Both the position numbers and the translations under genes were made by a program. A stretch of DNA of 10,287 nucleotides from CAMEON01 sp045577755 (GTDB lineage: Bacteria; Bacillota; Clostridia; Oscillospirales; CAG-272). The DNA is taken from assembly GCA_045577755.1 (NCBI GenBank), contig JAZNJA010000173.1, forward strand, positions 1 through 10,287. The letters run 5' to 3'. Below are positions 6,333 through 10,287 of the stretch, in pieces; within the stretch, counting starts at the first letter, position 1, and every line of letters begins with the position of its first letter. The notes beneath the pieces are model-generated. The model saw only the letters and a program-made list of their open reading frames with translations, was not told the DNA's origin and made no database searches.

Positions 6333-6361
6333 TTGCAATTCCTCCCGAACTGTGCTATAAT
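6333..6361 (+). promoter_or_regulatory. Sigma-A promoter of the DUF89 gene
   Basis: TTGCAA (6333-6338) and TATAAT (6356-6361) are separated by 17 nt, with TG at 6353-6354 giving an extended -10. The predicted start point is about 20 nt before the ATG at 6389, leaving a very short leader with the RBS. Confidence 0.88.
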
Positions 6362-6388
6362 ATACCCAAACCCCTAAAGGAGACCGTC

Positions 6389-7303
6389 ATGCCCACTCCC
6401 TATACTCCCGTCCTCCATCCCGCCTGTGTGTCCTGTCTCATCAAAAAGCAGATCGACCGCTACCCCGCCTCCGCCCCCCGTGAGCAGGTGCTGACCTATA
6501 TGCGCCGCCTGGGGCAGATGATGGCCGAGCTCCCCGACCGCACGGGCGGCCCCGCCATCATGGAGGCCATCACCGACATCCGCCGTGAGGTCTTCGGGGA
6601 GGCCGCGAATGAGGTGGAGCAGGACTACAAAGCCCTTAAATCCCACTTCAATACCCTCATGATGAACACCGCCGCCGCCGAGGACCTGCCCCACCGCATA
6701 GAAGCCTCCCCCGACCCCCTCCGTACCGCCCTGGGCTACGCCATGACGGGGAACTTCATCGACTTCGGCGCCATGGACTCGGTGGATGAGGAGAAGCTCC
6801 GCGCCCTGCTGGAGGAGTCCCCCGACCGCATCTCCCCCGACCTCCCCGCCTACAACGACCTGACCGCCGACCTGGCCGCCGCCCGCCGTCTGGTGCTTCT
6901 CACCGACAACTGCGGCGAGATCGTCATGGATAAGCTGCTGGCCGAGACCATCCACCGCCTCTGCCCCGCGCTGGACATCACCGTCCTGGTCCGCGGCGGC
7001 GAGGTCCTCAACGACGCCACCATGGAGGACGCTGCGCAGATCGGCTTTGACCGTATGGAGGGTGTCACCGTCATGGGCAACGGCGACCGCCTGGCGGGCA
7101 CCGACCTCACCCGTATCTCCCCCGAGGCTCGCGCCGCCATCCTGGGGGCCGACCTCATCATCGCCAAAGGCCAGGGCAATTTCGAGACCCTCCAGGGCTG
7201 TGGGCTGAATATCTACTACGCCTTCCTCTGTAAGTGCCAGTTCTTCGCCGCCCGCTTCGGCGTGCCGATCTATACGGGGATGCTGGTGAGGGAGAAGCGG
7301 TAA
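6389..7303 (+). CDS. DUF89 (ARMT1-like) metal-dependent phosphatase
   Basis: A cytoplasmic protein of the DUF89 family. Characterised members are Mn/Co/Ni-dependent damage-control phosphatases that remove harmful or misphosphorylated sugar phosphates and related metabolites. The 304 aa fit the small prokaryotic subfamily. A helical N-terminal half with CVSC (13-16) leads to the Rossmann-like metal domain: LLTDNCGEIVMDKLL (170-184, Asp173 and Asn174 as predicted metal ligands), VRGGEVLNDAT (201-211, Asp209 as third ligand) and IIAKGQGNFE (257-266, Lys260 in the phosphate-binding loop). The more usual TDNAGE is TDNCGE here. ATG 6389 follows AAAGGAG with a 6-nt spacer and a good promoter, so the start is secure. 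It is divergent from the aldolase-like gene; a shared pathway is possible but not shown. The physiological substrate is unknown. Confidence 0.9.
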   Translation: MPTPYTPVLHPACVSCLIKKQIDRYPASAPREQVLTYMRRLGQMMAELPDRTGGPAIMEAITDIRREVFGEAANEVEQDYKALKSHFNTLMMNTAAAEDLPHRIEASPDPLRTALGYAMTGNFIDFGAMDSVDEEKLRALLEESPDRISPDLPAYNDLTADLAAARRLVLLTDNCGEIVMDKLLAETIHRLCPALDITVLVRGGEVLNDATMEDAAQIGFDRMEGVTVMGNGDRLAGTDLTRISPEARAAILGADLIIAKGQGNFETLQGCGLNIYYAFLCKCQFFAARFGVPIYTGMLVREKR

Positions 7304-7346
7304 ATTGCAGTTTATGGGGCTGTTGGTTCGTGCTGACCCATGGGTG

Positions 7347-7492
7347 TTGCCCTCTCACCCGCCTAGGGCGGGAGCTCCCCCAGAGGGGGAGCCTTTCGTA
7401 CGAGACCCAGCAAAAAACGTTCCCCGATAAGGCTTTCCCGCCATTTTAAGGCTCCCCCTTTGGGGGAGCTCCGCGCAGCGGTGAGAGGGCAA
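7347..7492. mobile_element. MITE-like 146-bp inverted-repeat element
   Basis: The ends are inverted copies of each other. The left arm (7347-7393) begins TTGCCCTCTCACC, and the right arm (7450-7492) ends GGTGAGAGGGCAA. Both arms also carry the block GGAGCTCCCCC plus GGGGGAGCC. Each arm is itself two hairpins: in the left arm CCGCCC-type (7358-7372) and GCTCCCCC-AGA-GGGGGAGC (7374-7392). The 56-nt centre (7394-7449) has no ORF. There is no transposase and no clear target duplication. Elements pairing a GGGGGAGC hairpin with a GTGAGAGGG or CTGAGGGG-type end are familiar between genes of gut Clostridia (from memory). It lies between the DUF89 gene and the next gene and could also act as a weak terminator for the former. 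Confidence 0.75.
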
Positions 7493-7529
7493 ATAACGCG
7501 GGCAAGCCACAAACACACCGTTTTAAGCA

Positions 7530-7551
7530 CCCCGCCAAACCCAAATTTGAA
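7530..7551 (+). repeat. Shared leader motif, copy 2
   Basis: This matches 141-162 at 21 of 22 positions (mismatch at 7535), with an unbroken 16-nt core at 7536-7551. It ends 22 nt before ATG 7574. The distance to the repeat element upstream differs between the two copies (37 nt here, 7 nt there), while the distance to the start codon is nearly equal. The motif therefore belongs to the gene leader rather than to the repeat. Confidence 0.7.
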
Positions 7552-7573
7552 CAACACAGAAAGAGGTAAACCT

Positions 7574-8422
7574 ATGAGCGCATGGGGCACAGGCATCAAG
7601 CAAAGCGACGAATTCATGGACGTGTACGACGAATTCTTCGACCGCTACAAGGACGACGCCACCGCCATGGAGGTCTACCGCGCCATCCTGACCGAGTACC
7701 AAGAGGAGTTTTCCGACGGGGACAGCGGCCCCCTGCTCTACACCGTCTACTACGCCCTGGCCCAGAGCCTCTGGGAGTGCGGCGAGCGGGACGAGTGGCT
7801 GTGGCAGACCGTCCGACAGATCATCGACACCGAGGCCGACCTGAAGTTCTGGAACGAGCTGGGGAATGAACCCGAGCTGATCGTGAGCCGCCGCCGCGCC
7901 CTGAACAAGTTCTGGGAAAAGATCAATTCCACCCCCGCGAAAGTCCGAAAGCCCAAGAAGACCGCGAAGAAGCGGGAGCCTACTCTGCATAAGGGTGACC
8001 TCTACGCCTACGCCGTGGAGGGAGGCTTTCGCGCCGCCCTGGTGCTGGACTTCGTCTGGAACTCCTTCCTCACCGCCATCACCGAGGAGGTCTTCGACCA
8101 CATCCCCACCGAGGCCGAGGTCATGGCTTCCCATTCCCGCGTGGTGACCTGGTTCACGGCGCGGGAGTCCATCCCCAAAAAGGATCGGATCCCCATTTCT
8201 TCCTTGCCTATCAACAGAAATTACAACAACCGCGCGGGGCTTCTGTTCTCCGACTCCATGGTAGGCTGTTCCGCCATCGGGGAGAGGGCATACTTCTTCG
8301 ACCCCGAAGCCGCCGCCCCCTGCATGGAGCGCAACGGGATCCGCCGCTACGCCATGGAGGAGCTTTCGGACCCCGCCGTCCTGCCCAAATACCACCCCCG
8401 CGTCAACGCGGATCTGCTCTGA
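7574..8422 (+). CDS. Uncharacterised two-domain protein, WGTG N terminus
   Basis: A soluble 282-aa protein of unknown function. The ATG at 7574 follows AAAGAGG (7560-7566) with a 7-nt spacer. An in-frame TTG at 7460 lies inside the repeat element and is rejected. Residues 1-118 start MSAWGTGIKQSDEF and are mostly helical and acidic (VYDEFFDRYKDD, EYQEEFSD, WECGERDEWLW), recalling the WGTG start of DUF4259-type proteins. A lysine/arginine-rich linker (123-134) leads to a second domain opening KGDLYAYAVEGGFRAALVLDF (140-160), a pattern of small beta-barrel domains such as Imm26-like proteins. The family names are recollection and need a profile search. It lies 32 nt upstream of ispE and is probably co-transcribed. 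No clear sigma-A promoter is visible; the shared leader motif is upstream. Confidence 0.85.
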   Translation: MSAWGTGIKQSDEFMDVYDEFFDRYKDDATAMEVYRAILTEYQEEFSDGDSGPLLYTVYYALAQSLWECGERDEWLWQTVRQIIDTEADLKFWNELGNEPELIVSRRRALNKFWEKINSTPAKVRKPKKTAKKREPTLHKGDLYAYAVEGGFRAALVLDFVWNSFLTAITEEVFDHIPTEAEVMASHSRVVTWFTARESIPKKDRIPISSLPINRNYNNRAGLLFSDSMVGCSAIGERAYFFDPEAAAPCMERNGIRRYAMEELSDPAVLPKYHPRVNADLL

Positions 8423-8454
8423 CCCGCAAAAATCCCATTCCCATTGGAGGAGCC

Positions 8455-9384
8455 ATGAAAACCACTCTGTCCGCCCCCGCCAAGATCAACCTATTTCTGG
8501 ATATCACCGCCCGTCGCTCCGACGGCTACCACGAGATCAGCGGTGTCATGCAGTCCATCTCCCTCTGCGACACGGTTACGCTGGAGGTCACCGAGCCCAC
8601 GGGGATGTACTTCTGCTCTCTGGGCAACCTCACCACGGGGGCCGAGTCCATCACCCTGACCTGCACCAACCCCGACCTCCCCACAGACAGCCGCAACCTG
8701 GCCTGGCGCGCCGCCGAGAAGTTCTTCGCCGCCACGGGGAGAGGATGCCAAAACCTCTTGATACACATCGAAAAACGCATCCCTGCCGCCGCGGGTATGG
8801 CGGGGGGAAGCACCGACGCCGCCGCCGTTTTGGTGGGGCTGAACGATCTCTTCGGCCACCCCTTGACCCCCGCCGCCCTCTGCGAGGTGGGGCTGACCCT
8901 GGGTGCCGACGTCCCCTTCTGCATCATGGGCGGCGCACAGATCACCGAGGGCATCGGGGAAGCCCTGACCCCCATCACCCCCATGCCCGCCTGCGAGCTG
9001 GTGGTGGCCTGCGGAGGGGAGGGTGTCTCCACCCCCGCCGCCTACAAGGCGCTGGACACCCTCTACGGGAACTTCGATCCCGCCGCCTATACCCCTCGCA
9101 CCCGCGAGCTGACGGCTCTGAAATCGGCTCTGTGGCAGGGCAATCTCACCGCCCTGTGCGGGTCCACGTTCAACCTCTTCGAGTCGGTGGTCCTCCCCGA
9201 CCGCCCCGTGGCGCGGCAGATCAAGGAGACCCTGCTCTCGGCGGGCGCCCTCACCGCCATGATGAGCGGTAGCGGCCCTTCGGTCTTCGGCGTCTTCCCC
9301 AAGGGGGACGGCTCGGCTGAGAAGGCCAGGGACGCACTCACGGCTCTGGGCATCCCCGCGTGGATCTGTGAGCCTGTGCGGTGA
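8455..9384 (+). CDS. ispE: 4-diphosphocytidyl-2-C-methyl-D-erythritol kinase
   Basis: The GHMP-family kinase of the non-mevalonate (MEP) isoprenoid pathway. It phosphorylates the 2-hydroxyl of CDP-methylerythritol with ATP in the cytoplasm. At 309 aa it is full length. The start has SAPAKINLFLDI with Lys10, matching E. coli Lys10, then RSDGYHEI (21-28). The ATP loop is PAAAGMAGGSTDAAAVL (110-126), a variant of the usual GLGGGSSDAA. The catalytic aspartate lies in LGADVPF (Asp152). The third GHMP motif is MMSGSGPSVFGVF (269-281). ATG 8455 follows GGAGGAG at a short 3-5 nt spacing. It lies 32 nt after the unknown gene, with no promoter between, so the two likely form an operon. The MEP pathway is standard in Clostridia and does not link it to its neighbours. 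Confidence 0.97.
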   Translation: MKTTLSAPAKINLFLDITARRSDGYHEISGVMQSISLCDTVTLEVTEPTGMYFCSLGNLTTGAESITLTCTNPDLPTDSRNLAWRAAEKFFAATGRGCQNLLIHIEKRIPAAAGMAGGSTDAAAVLVGLNDLFGHPLTPAALCEVGLTLGADVPFCIMGGAQITEGIGEALTPITPMPACELVVACGGEGVSTPAAYKALDTLYGNFDPAAYTPRTRELTALKSALWQGNLTALCGSTFNLFESVVLPDRPVARQIKETLLSAGALTAMMSGSGPSVFGVFPKGDGSAEKARDALTALGIPAWICEPVR

Positions 9385-9393
9385 TCGTATCGG

Positions 9394-9441
9394 GTCATCC
9401 TGAGCGAAACGGAGCATCGCGGAGTGCAGTCGAAGGATCTC
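9394..9441 (-). repeat. Dispersed GATCCTTCGAC...CTCAGGATGAC repeat
   Basis: The plus strand runs from GTCATCCTGAGCG (9394-9406) to CGAAGGATCTC (9431-9441). Read on the minus strand this is the very common intergenic repeat starting GATCCTTCGACTGC and ending GCTCAGGATGAC, found in many copies in Clostridia and other phyla (from memory). The ends are imperfect inverted repeats (ATCCT/AGGAT). It begins 9 nt after the ispE stop. Short ORFs running through it encode DPSTALRDAPFRSG-type peptides, a known artefact of this repeat. Confidence 0.75.
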
Positions 9442-9489
9442 GGCGTTCCGTGGGATACGTTTCCGCTTCGGGCTTTGCCCGCTGCTGGG

Positions 9490-9524
9490 CATGATTGTTT
9501 GGAGTGTACCGCTGTCCAATCATG
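9490..9524. repeat. Hairpin with perfect CATGATTG/CAATCATG arms
   Basis: CATGATTG (9490-9497) is complementary to CAATCATG (9517-9524) over 8 bp. GGA and TCC inside can extend the stem with a small bulge. Two overlapping smaller hairpins lie just upstream: CGGGC-TTT-GCCCG (9469-9481) and GCCC-GCTGCT-GGGC (9477-9490). No T-run follows, so this is not a typical terminator. Confidence 0.55.
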
Positions 9525-9545
9525 GAGATAGCAAATTGCACAAAA

Positions 9546-9609
9546 GGCCGAAGCGGGTGTTTCGGTGGGAAAAACGCCCCATCGCAAACAGCCCGTTTTC
9601 GGCCTTTTT
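9546..9609 (+). terminator. Possible terminator 1 downstream of ispE
   Basis: GGCCGAAGCGGG (9546-9557) pairs with CCCGTTTTCGGCC (9592-9604), with a one- to two-base irregularity, and TTTTT follows at 9605-9609. The 34-nt loop could form its own stem, GGGTGTTT/AAACGCCC, though this shares bases with the outer arm. Confidence 0.6.
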
Positions 9610-9620
9610 CACGGTTTTTT

Positions 9621-9645
9621 CGCCCCTTTTCGCAAGGGCGTTTTT
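9621..9645 (+). terminator. Possible terminator 2 downstream of ispE
   Basis: CGCCCCTT (9621-9628) pairs with AAGGGCG (9634-9640) with one bulged C and loop TTCGC, followed at once by TTTTT (9641-9645). It is compact and has the classic form of an intrinsic terminator. Confidence 0.7.
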
Positions 9646-9732
9646 CGGCGAATTTTCTCCGATCAGCCTTATTGTGCAATCTGACGAAGTCCCTTTGGCG
9701 GTCATCCGCCTCCCAACCCGAACGAAAAATTC

Positions 9733-9770
9733 AGCCCTCGCCGTGACCGAGCTCGGTACCGACGGGGGCT
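9733..9770 (-). terminator. Possible terminator of the right-edge membrane protein gene
   Basis: AGCCCTCGCC (9733-9742) pairs with GACGGGGGCT (9761-9770) over 10 positions with one mismatch and one wobble. The perfect palindrome CCGAGCTCGG (9747-9756) sits in the loop. On the minus strand GAATTTTTCG follows. It lies 41 nt after the stop of the minus-strand gene. Confidence 0.6.
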
Positions 9771-9785
9771 GTTTCTATGCGTCTT

Positions 9786-9804
9786 GCGGTCCTGTCATGA
9801 CCGC
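9786..9804. other. Small hairpin after the membrane protein gene
   Basis: GCGGTC (9786-9791) and GACCGC (9799-9804) form a perfect 6-bp stem around a 7-nt loop, 7 nt beyond the stop of the minus-strand gene. No T-run follows on either strand, so it may only stabilise the 3' end of the message. Confidence 0.45.
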
Positions 9805-9811
9805 CGCGGAG

Positions 9812-10287
9812 TCAGAAATCGGGCAGGTACAAGCTCTGTCCCATGAGGTTCAAGATGGCCATGACTACCGCAAGGATGGCGACGATGGCCATGAAGATAA
9901 AGGTGATCACCAGGCCCGCCTGCTGGGTCTCCTGCTCGTAGCGGGTGCGGTACAGCCGCTCTCCCTTGGCGAGATAGAACTTGATCTCGGCGCGGCTGAA
10001 GATGCACCACCACGTGTGCCTGGTGGCGTGGCGGTCCAGCAGGATGAAGCCCACCAGAGCGGCGGGGGAGAGAAGCCCGCAGATCGCGGTGAGGATACGG
10101 AGGGTAGGCTCGGGGATAGAGCAGGTGCTTGGGTCATAGTCGATGCCCAGACTGTTCAGGACGAGGGTGACCACCAGTAGGGCCACGGTGAGGATAACGG
10201 CGCTTCCCATGGCGAGGTGCTGGAGCAGGCGTTCCTTGCGGGAGTAGCGGGCGTAGGGGATATGCACCCAGCTGTCCTTGGGGTAGG
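9812..10287 (-). CDS. Membrane protein of unknown function, 5' end beyond window
   Basis: The reading frame is open from the right edge to the TGA at 9812-9814, so the gene probably begins outside the window. The visible part starts YPKDSWVHIPYARYSRKERLLQ. An alternative start is the GTG at 10267 (151 aa), which has AAGGA 7 nt upstream; both remain possible. Hydrophobic segments lie, counted from that GTG, at about residues 22-42, 57-77 and 117-142. The loop between the last two is basic and aromatic (DRHATRHTWWCIFSRAEIKFYLAKGERLYRTRYEQE). This gives at least three membrane spans with short soluble ends and no catalytic motif. I do not recognise the family. Confidence 0.75.
   Translation of the reverse strand, partial: YPKDSWVHIPYARYSRKERLLQHLAMGSAVILTVALLVVTLVLNSLGIDYDPSTCSIPEPTLRILTAICGLLSPAALVGFILLDRHATRHTWWCIFSRAEIKFYLAKGERLYRTRYEQETQQAGLVITFIFMAIVAILAVVMAILNLMGQSLYLPDF

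Larger units (their letters stand above)
9535..9680. repeat. 146-bp inverted-repeat element with nested stems
   Basis: The ends ATTGCACAA (9535-9543) and TTGTGCAAT (9672-9680) are perfect inverted repeats, and the match continues inward as AAGGC(C/T)GA with one gap and one mismatch. Inside are several strong stems, two of them followed by T-runs on the plus strand. No ORF in it looks real. It could be a small non-autonomous mobile element or a structured RNA; the terminal symmetry favours the former. Confidence 0.55.

Noticed and set aside
6195..6338. N-terminal extension of the threonine aldolase-like protein
   Set aside because: It crosses the extended -10 promoter at 6234-6262 and lacks an RBS. 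The family's usual N terminus begins at 6194.
7460..7573. Extension of the WGTG protein upstream to a TTG start
   Set aside because: It begins inside the MITE-like element. The ATG at 7574 has its own RBS and gives the conserved-looking MSAWGTG start.
9395..9679. Minus-strand ORFs of 94 and 166 codons, and the start of a 342-codon one, through the repeat region after ispE
   Set aside because: They read through the dispersed repeat, giving DPSTALRDAPFRSG and EILRLHSAMLRFAQDD-type peptides. These are well-known artefacts of that repeat. No RBS supports them.
9746..9758. CGAGCTCGGTACC, identical to the SacI-KpnI part of pUC polylinkers, suggesting vector contamination
   Set aside because: The match stops after 13 nt and neighbouring polylinker sites are absent. 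It is part of a larger palindrome with natural flanking sequence.
9491..10180. Plus-strand ORF of 229 codons across the right intergenic region and membrane protein gene
   Set aside because: Half of it runs through hairpins and T-runs and the other half is antisense to a protein with clear membrane segments. It shows no domain and no RBS.

Overview
The window looks like chromosomal DNA from a GC-rich member of the Clostridia, most probably an Oscillospirales-type gut Firmicute. This is inferred from strong AAAGGAG ribosome binding sites, clear sigma-A promoters (TATAAT with 17-nt spacers), an IspE of the MEP isoprenoid route, a two-HKD cardiolipin synthase with an N-terminal membrane anchor, and short palindromic repeats of a kind common between genes in that group. 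No phage, plasmid, CRISPR, rRNA or tRNA genes were seen.

Layout, left to right. Positions 1-133 hold an array of different small hairpins separated by copies of TCGATAT. Next come a small unknown gene (186-578) and a NifS/IscS-type cysteine desulfurase (593-1762), 14 nt apart and ending at a hairpin terminator (1808-1837). A YgjP-type zinc metallopeptidase (minus, 2568-1846) converges on that terminator. It is divergent from a cardiolipin synthase (plus, 2733-4283) whose promoter is covered by a near-perfect 26-bp palindrome. A bidirectional terminator (4307-4346) separates cls from a membrane-anchored XRE-type regulator (minus, 5057-4368). Upstream of that is a low-specificity threonine aldolase-type PLP enzyme (minus, 6194-5169), divergent from a DUF89 damage-control phosphatase-like gene (plus, 6389-7303). 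A 146-bp MITE-like inverted-repeat element (7347-7492) precedes a two-gene unit: an uncharacterised two-domain protein (7574-8422) and ispE (8455-9384). Positions 9385-9811 carry no gene but are dense in repeats and hairpins. The window ends inside a minus-strand membrane protein gene (9812 to the right edge).

The genes are mainly housekeeping functions: sulfur transfer, membrane lipid synthesis, amino-acid metabolism, metabolite repair and isoprenoid synthesis. They sit in short transcription units with well-defined promoters and terminators. The less ordinary material is non-coding. It comprises the TCGATAT hairpin array, a 22-nt motif (one mismatch) at the same distance from the start codons of two otherwise unrelated unknown genes, the 146-bp element, the 9394-9680 repeat cluster with mutually exclusive stems, and the operator-like palindrome at cls. 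I found no clear new multi-gene system. The best candidates for undescribed biology are the hairpin array and the shared leader motif.
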